From Amaurobius ferox (lineage: Eukaryota > Arthropoda > Arachnida > Araneae > Amaurobiidae), in assembly GCA_951213105.1 (NCBI GenBank), contig OX578148.1:139821915-139885914 (forward strand): a DNA stretch of 64,000 nt, written 5' to 3'. The position numbers and the translations under genes are program-made. Shown here piece by piece: positions 33,773 to 47,537 of the stretch. How positions within the stretch are numbered: the stretch's first letter is position 1; each line of letters opens with the position of its first letter. The notes beneath the pieces were generated by a model. The model worked only from the letters and a program-made list of their open reading frames with translations. It had not been told where the DNA came from and did not search any database.

Positions 33773-36181
33773 TATATCTATTGCTAGTCATAGACAGGAA
33801 GTAAAATGAAAATAGCGGTAAAAGTTAGACAATTCGAAATCAAATTCTTACCCAATTATGAAAATAATGTGTGATCTGTGGAATGTTATGGAATTGTTGT
33901 TTTCTCCGTGTCCGATTGGTACCTTTCATCAGCTATAACCACTCAACATTTTTTGAATTCAAACTTTTGATTGTACATTTCTTCACACCCTTTTTTTCCT
34001 AATTATAAACCGGGTCCTTTTTTGCCGTATATAATGCGTGACTTTTAAGTATTTATGAAAATAATTTGGATCTTTCCTTCAATATTTTTTCAAACAAAAA
34101 ATAAAAGCAGGATGTTTTTAATTTCTTTAGTGAATGCACATTTATAGTTTACACACATTTTATTTATGTTCCGTCCCCTTCTCGAAAATATGTATGGCGT
34201 CATTGGCGAGCGAAGCACTTTGATTAGATCTTCTCCAGATTTATAGAACTTCGACGCGTGCGTTATGTAACAGTGATCACAGCCTTATATGAAATAATGC
34301 TAAGAATATTTTTTCCGATCCGTTCGGCGCTTGCCGTTCGTTCCTTACGAAGTGAGTTCAAAAATAAAATATATGCTATTTTTTTTTTTCTTTAATCTTA
34401 TCTTGATGCGCCTGATTTTTTGATACGAATTTCGTTCATAACTTTTCTCCAAAATTAAAAACCAGCTCCCCCCCCCCTCCTTCCTCCATAAAGACTACAG
34501 AATGAAAAAAAAATGCTATTTTTCTCTTAGTCTCGATACGACTCATTATTTGAATATATTTTCGAATATTTTACTGTATTTCAATTTTCATACACCCCAT
34601 TTTCGTTACTCCTTATTTTTCTAAGCAACCTGAAACGTCTGCTGTGTTTTTTCTTAAATTTTGGTTCAAATTATATATCTTTGATATTTATTTCATAATT
34701 GTTTGTTTATTAGTTTTTACACAACTAAGAATAAACCAAAATTTGCTTGGGACTGTTACTTTTTTAAATGCTACCCTTCACATCACCCTCACCGACTTCA
34801 AAATTGTTGTAGTATCTTTCTCATGCTTTTGATACGTTAAATCTTATTATACCTTACTCTAATATTTTGATTATATTTTAATTTTCACCACCCGCTCCCC
34901 CTCCCCCATATTTTTGCTTGTTTGTTTATTATTTTGCTGAACTAGAAAGAAACAGAAATGAAAATGTTTCTTTTTACTGCCCTTTAATACCAGTTCAGGT
35001 CTCTAAGATCTAAGTCACCCCTCTAATTTTATGTCTGAATTAAAATTATAAAATGCCAGTTGATAACACAATTGAATTTTAAGGATAAGTGAGTGAATCA
35101 AAATAAAAAATACTGAACAAATAATTTTATTACACAGTTTTACAACCAATGTTATATCATGTGGAAAACTTCAAAAGTCCTTAGAAATATATTCCACACA
35201 AGTTTTCCTCAATCAGTGAAACTTGCTTATTAATGTAACACAAATATAGTTTTAAACAAGTGTCGTTTTTAAGCGATTTCTCCCACTGGACTTTGAAGTA
35301 TGCTGTTATGTAATACTTTATCAATGGAAGGGATTTTGAATTTGGTATTTTTCAAAACATCAAAGACAAATAAATTGCAGCCATTCTTTCGAACTCTAAT
35401 AATTTTACAAGCGTCCTTTCGAATCATCGCCACTTTTGCACATTCGATTTAATACAGAAATAAAAAAAATTGCACAAATCTGACTCAATATAGAATTAAC
35501 TTAATCTGGTGATGCCACTTTCATCGAAAAGTATTTTAACCAGACCTTATTTGTCTATATTCATCTTCAGAAAACTAAGACATCATTTTATAATAGTTTG
35601 TAGTTGAGGTCCGTCGCTGATTATTGGAACTGAATTTCTGATTTGTTTTACAACTGCAGGTGAGAAGTGTCAATAATTAGCTTAATACTTGTGTATTATA
35701 CCGCTCTTCAGCAAAGTGTTTTAAAAATGTTCTGCCATTTTTTTTTCGATCCGAAGCAACATGGTTCTCGTCAAACAGGAAGAAACGTACTTAATGGTAG
35801 AAATACAGATTTAAATACACTAAAACAATAAATGTCTAAATACATCAGAATAAGTTTCGAAAAGATTTTGTTTACTTTTTGATAATTTAAATTAAAAAAA
35901 TGTTTAAGTTAAAATTTAAATGTTTAAATTTTTAACTGTTTCTGTTTGCTGTTCAAAACTTTTAAAATCCACCAATGATGATGTCACAAAGTAGCGTGCA
36001 TCAACGATCGCATTTTCGCTTCAGTGTTGTCTATGCACATTGCGAAGGGTTTGTATAATACTCAAGTATCATATTTTTAGCTCACTACATCAAATGACAT
36101 AAAACTTTTCATCACATTATTTTCAGAGCAATTATTTCAATGTCAGGATTCTGGTGCTCGATATTTAACAAATGTAACAAT
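33773..36181. other. Region 3' of Rx, no gene recognised
   Basis: AT-rich with C runs (34468-34479) and T runs (34379-34391). No complete repeat recognised. As the first ~2.4 kb downstream of the Rx terminal exon it may contain the 3' UTR end, but nothing coding is visible. Confidence 0.35.
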
Positions 36182-36187
36182 TTATTT
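36182..36187 (-). promoter_or_regulatory. Candidate poly-A signal for Rx
   Basis: AATAAA on the minus strand, about 180 bases after the Rx stop codon. In DNA this AT-rich the hexamer occurs often by chance. Confidence 0.25.
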
Positions 36188-36368
36188 TGTTGTTCGATTG
36201 CATACCCCTCAGTCGCCGATGATTTGCCAATGTATCAAAAATTGTCTCTACTGGAAGTTTTTTATAGTACATCAAAGGACTGTTAATATCATTTTGACAT
36301 CACACGAATCTATAATTCACCCCATTTCAAATAACTCATATTTGCTCCTGATGGCACTGGTCAAGATT

Positions 36369-36911
36369 TCACATGATAGCCAATCCTTTATTGAGGTACT
36401 CAACATGCTCTTTAGCTTTCATCCTTAGAGACACGATGCTTGAACTCCTAGCATCAAATCCGGTCTCATCTGCGTTTAGATCAGTAGGGCCTAGCGACAA
36501 ATTAACCGGCCCCGGATGCTCCAGAGGACCAGATGGTGTCCCAGGGGCCAGTTCACCTATGGAACAAGGAACAGTGAGTGCTGCTGTAGGAGCAGCAGGT
36601 GTCAGATAACTTGGATACACTGATGGATGTCTGTTGAGGAATCCTGGAAGACCTGCAGCCAGAGATGATCCGAGCAGAGGCGATGTCAGTGACCAGGGAT
36701 CGAGTGAAAGCTGGTTGTGTCCTATAGGAGTAATTGCTGATGTTGGGGAGGAACATGAACCAAGTGCAGTAGCTAGACTTGTAATGGGAGACTGAGGACT
36801 ACCGCCAGACCCTGAGAAGTCGCTCGGTACATGGCCTAGTGTTCTTAGAGCATTCTGACTTTCAAGTTTCTCCTGTCGTCGCCATTTTGCTCTGCGGTTC
36901 TGGAACCAAAC
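36369..36911 (-). CDS. Rx: Retinal homeobox protein Rx, terminal exon (homeodomain helix 3, C-terminal region, OAR)
   Basis: 543 bases, 180 residues and a TGA stop. A splice acceptor (CTAG, exon starts at 36911) opens directly with VWFQNRRAKWRRQEKLESQ: homeodomain residue 47 onward, with Q50, N51 and R53 of helix 3 intact. A proline/serine/glycine-rich transactivation-type stretch follows. Near the end is the OAR motif, SSSIVSLRMKAKEHVEYL, then NKGLAIM and stop. Paired-class homeodomain plus OAR with this helix sequence identifies Rx, a transcription factor that specifies eye and anterior brain fate and binds TAATTA-type DNA. The frame joins exon 2 in phase 0. No internal stop or frameshift. 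Confidence 0.95.
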   Translation of the reverse strand, partial: VWFQNRRAKWRRQEKLESQNALRTLGHVPSDFSGSGGSPQSPITSLATALGSCSSPTSAITPIGHNQLSLDPWSLTSPLLGSSLAAGLPGFLNRHPSVYPSYLTPAAPTAALTVPCSIGELAPGTPSGPLEHPGPVNLSLGPTDLNADETGFDARSSSIVSLRMKAKEHVEYLNKGLAIM

Positions 36912-37299
36912 CTAGAATGAGGCAAAATTTAGAATTATGAAAACTGTATAGTTCAAAGAATGTGTGCATTTGAATCTTAATAGTTCTCAAACATCCTATT
37001 TTTAGAATGTTAACATTACAATATAATTATTTAACTAAATAGTATTCACTTTTTAGGTTTTCTGTAAGTGAATTCTAAGTTAATAGGTAGCAATATGCAC
37101 GGTATATCATATAAGTGGTCAATATTTTTAATTTTGTTTTACACTGTTACTCAATATTTTAAGGAGGACGAAGTTTCCTTCAAAAGAAGAAGCCATAAGA
37201 TGTCAAGAATTAATGTAAATATCTACATATGGCAAAGTATTTTTAATCATCGTGCAAAATTACAAATTATTTGAAACCATAGGTCTGGCGCTCGTCTTG

Positions 37300-39536
37300 A
37301 CAGAAAATCTCTCTATTTTAAAAGGATTCTGTCAACGTCTGCATCTAGTTTTTTTATGAATATAGTGAAATCTAAAGTCTTATTATAGATAATATGACTT
37401 TAGATTTGTCAAATTATAGATATCTAAATTATTCGCATTACCTCATATGCATTTTACATCCAGTACATCCTATACCACTATCGTGAATAATGTCAGTAGT
37501 TCATAGGGACCGAATTATTTACTACTCTTTAGTGTTTGAATTTCAGAAAAATTTCGTATATGAAACGTATTTTTCATTTGCCGAATCGTATATGATTTTT
37601 TTCATTCACGGAAATATATGTGAAAAACATATTTTACATAAAATTCACAATTGAAATGAAGTTTCATTTAAGGCAGATGTTGAATTTCAAATACTTGTAT
37701 TTACAGAGCAAAAAAATAATAACGGGCGAGATAGAGACATATTATACAAACTCAGAGGCTGGTAGAAGAAGCAGTCTGGCGTAAAAATAGAGCGAAATAG
37801 AGACGGTATGGAAACTTTGTGGTAACAGAAAATGTATAGCAATTCAAAGTTCAAAAGTTGCTGCAAAAAATGACAAAATAAGAGTAATTGGATGCGTGCA
37901 GAAACGTTCGGGTAGAAGGAAGCTAACTTCCAGACTGCCGGCGAGTTGTATGTATATATATCCTGAAAAGCATATTAGTTGGAGAAATTGTTGGTCATTT
38001 TTAAGTTGGTGTTTCTTACTAAACTGCTTCAATCGTTCTGAATTAAACGAAATTTACAAAGTATGTTGGAAGAAAGGTGAAAACAACACGTACTTTCCTT
38101 TGCGTAGCAATCAAGAAAATATAAAACAGCGTCATTTATGGGGGAAAAATGCTTTTGCTTTGAGAAAAATTGCTTGCGTCAAATGATAGACAAAGACACA
38201 TGGCATTTAAGATAAGCATGAAGCAATGTAATCGCAGTCTGATAACCACGAGAAAATTTTGCAGATTTCGATAATCTTTGAAAGGATTTTGGATAATCTT
38301 ATGTGCGAAAGTACTATATACTTGCCTCTTTTCCCACTCGTAATCTAAAACTCGTATGTACGCCCCGTCAGGATAAACATGGGCAGTTTTCGGAAGAAGC
38401 TATTATTCCTGTCAACAGAAATAATTTACTGACTAAAGTTACACCCTCTAAAATTAAGACTACAGCAAAATTTCACAGATGGGCAAAACATTCTCCGAAA
38501 AGGGGTAAGCAGCATAGCACCCCAGCTTTTAGCATGGACAAGGCTACCATCCAATAAGAACGAATTGTATGTACAGGAGTGGCCAATCATACGTGAGTGC
38601 AGTACAGCGCCACTGAGAAAACTACGGCAAGTGTAAAAAAAAATAAGAAAAAAGAATTATCTCTTGGACGCGGCCGGCCTGCGGGTCGGACCGCTGAGGT
38701 CCTCTAGCCTTTTTTGAGCAAAAATTTTCATGAGACTCTGGCCCTGCTCATCAACCAAGAAGGTTGATTCCTTTTTTGGTCCATGGAGACCTATAGACAC
38801 ACGCAGCGATTGCACTTTAGGACTATGCGTCCAATATTTTTTATACAAAAACACAAAGTTTGCTCCTTGAATTAAGAGCTATGATGACGAATCATTAAGC
38901 CTCGTCTTCGGTCGACTGTTTCCTGATATGCCCAACGAAGATGAATTCCGACTCTTGAAAGATTTTTAACTTAACGACCTTGATTCGTTAACGTCCCAGG
39001 ACTATGTATTCTCCTGTGATGAGTACCAGCCTTGCTTCATTTGCTCACAATGAAATTTAGACATGTCAACATAAAGCAGCATGATTATATTTATGGACAT
39101 CCAGCCATCGGATCTCCAAAAAAAAAGGTTTGGTTCCTGCCACCGCTTCGAATACATATGTAAGTCAAACTCTTCTTATTTTATGACATCTGCAACTGCT
39201 AATGAAGGCGTAAAATTTGATAAAGATGAACTTTAATTATTCACTAAGGATGAACTCCAGTTATTTGTTCGACATCAAGACATTGCTAATAATTAAACTT
39301 TAAAATTAAGAATTAAGAACACAAATGAGTTGTAATAGAACTTGTATCATAAAGCATAATTTAGAATTAATCCTCCATAAAATTGAGAAAGAACATAATA
39401 TTGTTAAAATTGAGAAAGAATATAATATTGTTAAAAGTAATTATTGCAACAGTCTATTAATATTTGGTTACCTTGGTATAATTCAAATAATTAATTAGCC
39501 TACCATTTGTATACTATGTTTTGTTTGTTTTTTAAT

Positions 39537-39538
<2 letters not shown>
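37300..39538. other. Intronic DNA without recognised genes
   Basis: Frames at 37896-38186 and 38303-38557 (PTRNLKLVCTPRQDKHGQF...) are somewhat protein-like but belong to no family I recognise, and no splice partners are evident. 38670-38720 is a GC-rich patch (GACGCGGCCGGCCTGCGGG). It may hold a very old element. Confidence 0.3.

Positions 39539-39612
<74 letters not shown>
39539..39612. repeat. (TA)n microsatellite
   Basis: A TA run of about 74 bases inside the Rx intron. Confidence 0.95.
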
Positions 39613-39615
<3 letters not shown>

Positions 39616-39795
39616 AATGAATTTTTTGGCCAATTTTAAATCTCTTCTTTGTTGCCTATAAGATTTTGGAATTTTTAATTTAACGATTTTATTTCAGCAA
39701 TTTGGAGAATGAGGAATTTAATATTAAATTTACCACTAGATCATATTATTTCTGAGTGATAACCAGCTTGGTTAAATCACTCTTTAAATGTCAGA

Positions 39796-40500
39796 AACAT
39801 CCACGGCCTTTAATGTTTTCTGATACTTATACTACACATTTTGACGGGGAACTTAAAGCCATTTTTGTGGCACTCCAACAACACTGCACCAGAATTCTTT
39901 TGAGAGGGCGGTTGCCCTCTCAGATTCGATTTCTGCACTCCAGGCCATCTCCTCTAGACAAGAGTGCACGAGCCTCTGTGTCCAGCAGTGTAGAGATGTT
40001 ATTAGGGAGATATCCCATAGGGTTTCCTTCCAGTGGGTCCCCTCTCACTGCAGAAATCACGGGAATGAAATGGTAGATCAGCTTGCCAAAAAGGGGGCAG
40101 CGGTCCCACAAAAATCTGCAATGAACAGGAGTTATCATTCAATAAAGCTTCTGACCTCTCTCTTTTATCGACAATTTTTCAAAGACTTTGCCTCTCATGC
40201 AAGTACTGGAAAGTCATGGAGTGTACTCTCTGTGGATCCTTCTGTTGTATCAGACCTCCCGCGGGCCATTGCTGCTTTACTTCCTTTCGACTCTTGACGG
40301 GGCATGATTGTCTACAGGCTCATTTACACCGTATTGAACTTGTTGATTCATCATCATGTACTTTCTGTGACCCTGGACAACCAATGACGGCAAATCATCT
40401 AGACGTGTGCACTGCACTATCCAGTTTTTCTTGTAGATTCGAAAGGTACTGGCAAGCTAGAAGTTTGATGGCCTAGCGGCCAATGTAACCGGCATTTAAT
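39796..40500 (+). pseudogene. Non-LTR retrotransposon 3' end: RNase H and C-terminal CCHC-like region (Jockey-like), broken
   Basis: Pieces in three frames line up as the end of a LINE ORF2. FDGELKAIFVALQQ contains the RNase H glutamate. After a frameshift, ALSDSISALQAI holds the second aspartate, and VSFQWVPSHCRNHGNEMVDQ with LAKKGAA holds the H...GN..D signature. A stretch of ~80 residues runs to LPFDS and stops. After another frameshift come TGHDCLQAHLHRIELVDSS, CTFCDPGQPMTANHLDVC (a CxxC...HxxxC knuckle) and the terminal ERYWQARSLMA. This layout is typical of arthropod Jockey-type elements. A ~50-base 3' UTR and a (TAAA)n/(TTAA)n tail follow. It is 5'-truncated and dead. Confidence 0.85.
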
Positions 40501-40524
40501 AAATAAATAAATTAATTAATTAAT

Positions 40525-41590
40525 ATTTTAAATGTAATTGTTATTCAAAGCATTCTATTAAAATATTTAAATTAATATTCCTAAAATAAAGTTTAATAAT
40601 CTCTGTTTTTGCTATACAAAATTATCTTCATAGGTAAATCTAAAGAAACAATATCCTGGTCCCGTTTGTAAACAAATTTACAAAGCAAAATATGAAATTG
40701 AATCAACATACGTCAAAATAGAAGCTCTAAAATTGTATGAGAGGATATATCCGTACTACTTATATTCCCGAAATTTAAAAGATATACCCATGTATTAGTA
40801 GAAGATATACCCATGTATTAGTAGAAATTTATTAGTAATCCAATATATGAATTTCAAAAATCTTTGCCAAAATAAAGCAGATGACGCAATAAAGTGGAAA
40901 TATCAATTATCCTCGCAATCTTTAAACTTGAGGTCGTAATTGATTTCAATATATGCCAAAATAAAAGCGCTAAAATTGCATGAAAAGATATAACCGTACT
41001 ACTTATGTTCTCACAGATTAAAATATATATACCCGTGTACTAATAGAAGATTACCCGTACTACAATATATGAGGTTCAACCATTTTTGCCAAAATAAAAC
41101 AGTTTACGTAATTAATTGAAAATATTAATACTCCCAGTAATCTTTTAAATTGCATACCGTATAATATGCATACTTGCATACATATAATCCAGTGAAAAAT
41201 TCAATTTCGATAAAATTTATTTTATATAAATTTCTTTATTATTTAATCGGATAAGATTTAATAAAAATCGTCTGCTGCATAAACACATTAGATTTAAATC
41301 TGTTGCTAAGCGACATGATATAGTTTTCTTCAAATAAATTTATGGGAAAATATATGGTTCGCATAACGCTATGTCAGTGGAAAGTTTAATTGTGCGTTTG
41401 TAATTAATATCTTGACAATTCTTGGTCCTAAATACTCGAAACATGGACTCCATTTTAAGTGGGTCTATTCCAAGGCTACCCACAAAATTTCCCCAAATTT
41501 GGTTCAGCCGTTCTTCCGTGATGATGAGACAAGCATACAGATTTTCAATTTTATTTATATAGATATCAACTCAAACATAAGGTTACTCAG
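40525..41590 (+). repeat. Dispersed repeat family D, copy 2 (~1.06 kb)
   Basis: Counterpart of 18590-19600, starting within bases of the LINE tail. It lacks the 47-bp SINE insert of copy 1 and so gives the empty site. It contains a local duplication (GATATACCCATGTATTAGTAG twice, near 40780-40830) and ends with TTCAGCCGTTCTTCCGTGAT, GATGAGACAAGCATACAG and TTTATATAGATA. Confidence 0.75.
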
Positions 41591-44154
41591 AGGTTCAGAA
41601 TGAAAATAATCTCTCTTATCCTAAACACAACCGGGATGGATCCCATACATCCAACTATATAAAGGTAAAAAGTTATTAACAGATCTTATGATCCGCAGCC
41701 CCAATCACATGTACTTGTCAACATCTACCAGAAGTATACATTGATGACTATCCAGATCTGCAGGAATTATTTATTGACCAATCTTGCACTTTATATTTTA
41801 TGTGATCTCGTTCGTATACGCATAGACTGAGCCACCGGTACATTTCCTGGTATTCCTCACATACCACCAGGAGCGTCATAGCCGGTGTTCAGTTAAGATG
41901 GGAAAGCATAAGTCCGATTTGTTTTAACTTATACTGATATGAATTTGCCAAGTGTATTAGGAAATTGACATCTTTAATTTTTCCGCTTTTCATTTTTGGC
42001 GTTTGTTTAATTCGGTTTTTTATCTCCGATATTTTCGTGGAGGCTTGCTTTTGTAAATCTTCCCAAAGAACATAGTTTTTTTAGTTTCTTTCCTTTTGGG
42101 TAATTCTTCGGAAATTTTACCTTATTTACCAATTTTATTTACTGACATAGCCAACATTTTAAGGTTACACATAGCATTTCTATTTCCCATTATACAGAGA
42201 AATATCCAGTTTCCTCTACGATACCAGGATAAACAAATGATGACAACCTCATGATGATTACCTCAAAGAAAAAAGGATAAGACATCTCTGATCTAAAATG
42301 AAATTCTTTAGTTCATTTATTTCATTCCAAACGATTTGAGATTCTAGAATGAAATCGTATCATATGTTTGTGTTCGGCAAACCTAAAAATCTCGACACCA
42401 TATGAGATACAGCGGGCGAACTTCTGCACTCTACTGCAGTCTCCCCCTACCGTAAGTACTATTCCCTAACATAAATGAACGATTTTCCGTAGCAGAGGGA
42501 TGAAATGAAGGAAACTCAATGTTCATCTATTTATTGGAGCTGAGTCAATAAGTCGGCAAGATATATTTCATTCTTTAGGAAAAACTCCTAATTTTGAAGA
42601 AATGCTGAAGATAGACGAGTCTCTGAAATGGGTAAAAACAAACAATCGATGTCGTTGGGTGCTCTTCCTGGCGACCTCAGAAATCCAGCTTTGATTGTTT
42701 TTCCTTTTCTTCCATCGTCTCTTTTTCCCTTTCATTTATTTCTTGTATAAAATGAAAGACAACAGCAATTCACTTGAATAGTTCGCTGAAAGAAGGCATT
42801 TTTTCTAAATCTCTTCGCCTCTGCAGGAGAGGGGGTAGATAGGTCAATTGTAACATTTTTCGATTACAGATGTTTTATTCAAAATTTTCATTGGTTAAAT
42901 ACAGAAAAGGATAAGCATGATTCATTTACGTGATACCTTATGCTTTTTTTAAACTAGCTGCAGTGTTGTTCAATTCGAATGTCTCATACCAGAATCCATT
43001 TTTAAGTAGATTGAGATTTTATCCCCCCCCCCCCCCAAGAAACATCTGTAAGAAAAACTTTAAAAAATCCGTATCATTGGGACGAATGATCAGAATGATA
43101 GAATGATCACAAAATATTTCGATGATTGATACCAAGTTTAACAGTATACACCCTCGAGGTTGGGGGGATTACACCTCGAGCGAGCTAATGACGTCTCGAA
43201 CACTATATCGCGGCTATTTTTTACTGCAATGATTGAAACTGTTAATTTTTATGATCATGGAGCCCTAAATAACTCCTTTTGTGTATTATTATGTCATATT
43301 TTGTCCCACGCAACCATCTTAAAGATATGTAAAATGTTGAATAAGATTTGAAGCTTACAAATTTATTTAAAAAAATTCTATCTAGTTATAGGGTTTTTTT
43401 TTTGTTAACAAAGCCGGATATAAAGTTTCGCGGAAATCCTATGTGTGTCATGTATCGCGCACGGAAGGCGCGGACCTCAGACAGACAGATGGCCGTCACT
43501 CGAGAAATAGTTAAAAGATGTTCAGGAGATCTAAAACATGTATTGGTATGAAAATCTCGAAATAAAATTGTCCTGAAAATAATACTTTCTCTACAGTATA
43601 AGTATTGGAAGGTAAAAGTGTTATAGCTGTCTAAAGCAAAATTAAAGTAACAAAATAGTGAACAAAGCGGCGGAACGTTGAGTGGTGCCATTGACCCACA
43701 AAGCAGGGAAAGTGCTGAGCGAATGTGAAATAGTACAGAAATCTTCAAAACATCTCGAAACTGAACAAAGTCGCCAGAATCATGATTCTGGCAATAGCAA
43801 AACTTCAATTGGAATGCAGGTTTTATGCGCACAGTTGGAATAGTGCATGCATTGAAACTATTTTACTTTTATTTCACTGTTTTTATAATTTTCATAGCAC
43901 ACCCAATAAAATGATTCACCCTCTTTTTCATCAGCAGAAAAGTTTGGTCTTGCAAGTCGTCTTCTCATTCTTTCTCATAGGTTTCTGCCTTTTTTGAAAG
44001 CGATGTCTTTTGCAGCCCCTTTGGTCTGCTCATTTGGAGGGTCCGTCATACTTTTTGTGCTTTCTTCTCTGCAGTTTGCTCTTTTCATCTACTCATTTAC
44101 CTTTTTCCAGGTATGTATGTTGAAATGGCAGTTCATTTGCGTTTTTTGCAACCT
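41591..44154. other. Intronic DNA without recognised genes
   Basis: No gene. There is a poly-C run at 43023-43036 and a TACACCTCGAGCGAGC-like near-duplicate at 43150-43185. The piece 43390-43620, with ACTTTCTCTACAGTATAAGT, may be a degraded member of family C. Confidence 0.35.
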
Positions 44155-45000
44155 CTTTTTATTTATTTATTGATTTATTTATTTATTTAAAAGAATGCAA
44201 ACTGCAGGACAGCGTGCACGTTTAACTCCAGTAACAGCGTGCAAGATAAAATGCAATACAAAATATACAGATTACAATATAATAAAATACATTAAAATGC
44301 AAATCATTGATAACAAATGATTTTCGAAAGCACTTGTAAATGAATGTTAAACATTAAAATATAAAATATTTGCGACAAATGATTTTTAATATCCACTTCC
44401 GATGAATAAAAAACACTAAGATGATCGGGGAAGCTGTTGTATAGTTTATAAAAATTACTTATCGGCAATATTCATATTAAAATTTCATTTAGCAAATAAA
44501 CTCATGCCTCTGGTTGAATACTGGAGAACTTGAAACCCGATCTCAACCAAGACAGGGGAACAATCCATTTTGTTGAACAGATATTGAACAGATTCCTGAA
44601 GAATGAAAATAAAATGAAATCCCTTCTGTTCTATAAGCTTTTAACATTAAACACATCACGAAGAAAAGTAACATAATTAAAAAAAAAAAAATCTTATACA
44701 GATATCACAAGCATTCTGAATAATTTCGATCTTGTTTGCATGAACAGCGTGAAAAGGCCTCCACACGACAGACGCATACTCAAGCCCAGACCTGACCAAG
44801 GCATTAAAGAGAACAATCAAGGTATCCTCATTTGTAAAATCGAGTCATTCTCTTATTGTAACCGAGTTTTCTATAGGATTTAGCACAAATATCAGAAATA
44901 TGATTAGAAAAGGAAAAATCAGACGTATAAAAAACGCGAAGCATTTATTTTACCCTTTCATTAAAACTCACTTTGGCTACTGACGAATGGGTGCAGGGCA
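44155..45000 (-). pseudogene. Non-LTR retrotransposon RT C-terminal region and 3' UTR, broken
   Basis: On the minus strand, FSNHISDICAKSYRKLGYNK is the thumb-region phrase of many arthropod LINE reverse transcriptases. After a frameshift comes TLIVLFNALVRSGLEYASVV followed by WRPFHAVHANKIEIIQNACD, again diagnostic of the post-palm region. Next are NYVTFLRDVFNVKSL and a recognisable RRDF...NLFN tail, a ~350-base 3' UTR, and at 44155-44190 the complement of a (TAAA)n tail. The palm motifs are missing (5' truncation), and stops and frameshifts are present. It is oriented with the Rx gene, opposite to the relic at 39796-40500. Confidence 0.8.
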
Positions 45001-45289
45001 AGAAATCTTCACGCGTCTGAGATTTAGCGAATGTGGTTAATAATGGACTTGCACATTACGTTTAACAGAGTTGCAACAATTACTGTATTCATTATCTAGA
45101 GAACTGTAAATGCGTTACAATTGATCCTATGTTGTTACATCTGATCCCCAAGTAAATTTTCAAACTTATTTATAGATTAGCCATTTTAGAACGTAAGCAA
45201 TGATAATGTTCTTGTATTTAACATTGTCTGCATATATCATATGTATATGTTGCCTATATAACTGTACCCAGTTGCATAAAACCTCTAAA
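45001..45289. other. Intronic DNA, no feature recognised
   Basis: Nothing recognised; AT-rich. Confidence 0.3.
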
Positions 45290-46060
45290 TCTGTACTTTA
45301 CCTACAATACACGGTAATGCATAGGGAGAGCATTGGAATCGTGTCAAAAATCATGACTCGAATTTTCGACGGATCCGCACGTTTCGAATAATCTAAAACC
45401 CAAAAATATATTTTTAGCCTGGCGTCTGTGTGTGTATCTGTGTGTCTTTCTGTCTGTGTGACATGTGTATCCACTCTATCTAGAAAACTGATTGACCTAA
45501 TATCATGAAATTGGGTAGATACGTTACTTGCGGGCTACCCTGGTGCTGATTAGATTTTGGCATGATTAAAAAAAAAAATGCTCTTTTTGGGGAAACGCTC
45601 TGCAGAAATGCATGTATCCACTCTAGCTGAAGAGCTAATTGATCTAATTTAACAAAATTGTCAGATAAATAAATCACTTATATATCACTTATATATATAC
45701 GTATACTCTGAGTTGATTGGATTTTGGTATGATTCGGAAAGACAGAACCTGCCTGTTTCACGAAATGGCCCACAAAACAGGTAGGTTTCCTGAAACTAAA
45801 ATAAAAGACAACGTATGATCAAATGTATCCATTAAATGCTTATCCTTTTATACGTAGTTTTTGGCGACAGAAAAAATAAAACAGACCCCTCACCTCTAGG
45901 ACTAACCGTTCTTGAGAAATTTTAGTTTTTTCTAATATTTGATACGTTTCTTTTTAAAAAATGTTCAGTCGCTCAATGAAACAAAAGTTGAAATAAAACT
46001 GTAAATGTAGTGCCATTTCAAATAATGACCCGTGCTGTTTTGTGCTATTAAATTCAATTT
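45290..46060 (+). repeat. Dispersed repeat related to 9600-10310
   Basis: Same phrase order as 9600-10040, with a duplicated middle part: the TGTATCCACTCTA..TGA and GATT.GATTTTGG.ATGATT phrases appear two or three times. The 3' end GCCATTTCAAATAATGACCC-GTGCTGTTTTGTGC corresponds to a single relic of the minisatellite unit that is expanded at 10040-10310. Confidence 0.6.
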
Positions 46061-47289
46061 AATAAATTATAAAAGAGAGAAAGAGAAAAGGAATTTGAGT
46101 CTGTATTGAAATTCAAGTGCTCCCCCCCCCCCCCCCATCAGATTCCTATATATAATGCTTTAGCATGCAGTATAAAATATGTATGACTAAAGAAACTTAC
46201 TTTTCAGCTGCTTTATCTAGCTTTATTCTAATGCAGGTATAGAATAATTATATTTTAAATGTCTCGCATTTAAAAATGTATAAATGTCTGACTATTATGG
46301 CCTATATTTGAGCATATGTTCGCCCCTTATTTTTACTTCACCACTGATGAAGGGTATAATAGTGCCCGAAATCGCTATGGATTTTTGTACGTCGTAAAAG
46401 AGGGATTTTAATAAAATAATTTTAAGCCTATTTTTGGATTGTCTTTAATTTTAAAGCAACATGTAAATACTCAACTCTACTTCACAAATCTGAAGATTGT
46501 CTCAAAACACTTACATATTCGCAATTCACTTTTATTCTTGTCACATCGCGTTTTCCTCGGAGAAATGGGTCTTTATATACCGACGGTGGAAAGATTTCGT
46601 AACACCTAGCTAATTCCGGAAAGTTTAGTCTTATCACCGTTCTCAAAATTTTCAAAATACACCAAATGGATCGCCAAAATTACGTGACAGGACCCTTCAA
46701 TCCATAATGATGGATGCCTGTAAAAGTTGTTTCTCAGCAATGATAAATGAAAAGCATCTGATGTCGACGGCACATGACTTTTCTTTTTAGCCAACTTTTG
46801 ACATTTGGAATATTTTTTTCATCCATCAGAGGTGAAATATCGGCAGGTTGGCAATAGTTTGCTAAATGTGTCGCCAAGTTTGCCAAATGGATCGCCAAGC
46901 GTTACAGACCGTGTATAAGGGCTTTTTTTTATGTCTAAATAAATGACTTTTGGCGAATGGTTGGGTATCAAAATACAAACTTATTATACAAACTTACCTG
47001 AAATTAAGTGATAAATATCTTATCTCGTAAATAGGGCAAACTAGAACTATGAGAATGATGTTAACAAATGTATCGCATAATATTGCATTTGAGATCTATT
47101 TCACAATTGTCAATAATTTTATACAACTTTCTAGATACATTTATTTTTAAAACTCGCAATATCTCGAGAACGGTTCACGATAGCTTTCTAATGTTTTTGG
47201 TTAAGATATGATTATTCATGTAACATTAATGAAGGCTTTAACTTTTTAATGATTTTTTCAACATTTGATAATTGGGAGTCTTTCGACAT
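46061..47289. other. Intronic DNA without recognised genes
   Basis: A poly-C run lies at 46122-46137. A phrase TGGATCGCCAA recurs near 46667 and 46890. No family recognised. Confidence 0.3.
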
Positions 47290-47422
47290 ATGATTATGAT
47301 TAAAATCAGCAAGATTCCATCCTTTATAGATTATAATAATCATACCCAATTTCTTTCGAAACGTTCCTTTCGTTTGTGAGATATCGCATCCACAGACTCA
47401 TGAATACACACACACACACGCA
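47290..47422. repeat. Family C repeat, left half (interrupted by hAT)
   Basis: CATACCCAATTTCTTTCGAA followed by ACG...GTTTGTGAGATATCGCAT and a (CA)n run parallels 9330-9390. It breaks off at the hAT terminus at 47423 and continues at 51082. Confidence 0.7.
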
Positions 47423-47537
47423 CAAAGGCGTACGCAAGGGGGGACGGATAATATACACCCCCCCCCCCCCCAAATTGGTATACGAAACTAAAATGGTAAA
47501 TGAAAATTAACATAAGTTTCAAACTAAAAATTATATG

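Noticed and set aside
43386..43832. 148-codon minus-strand frame
   Set aside because: No recognisable domain; it overlaps possible family C repeat sequence and has low-complexity composition.
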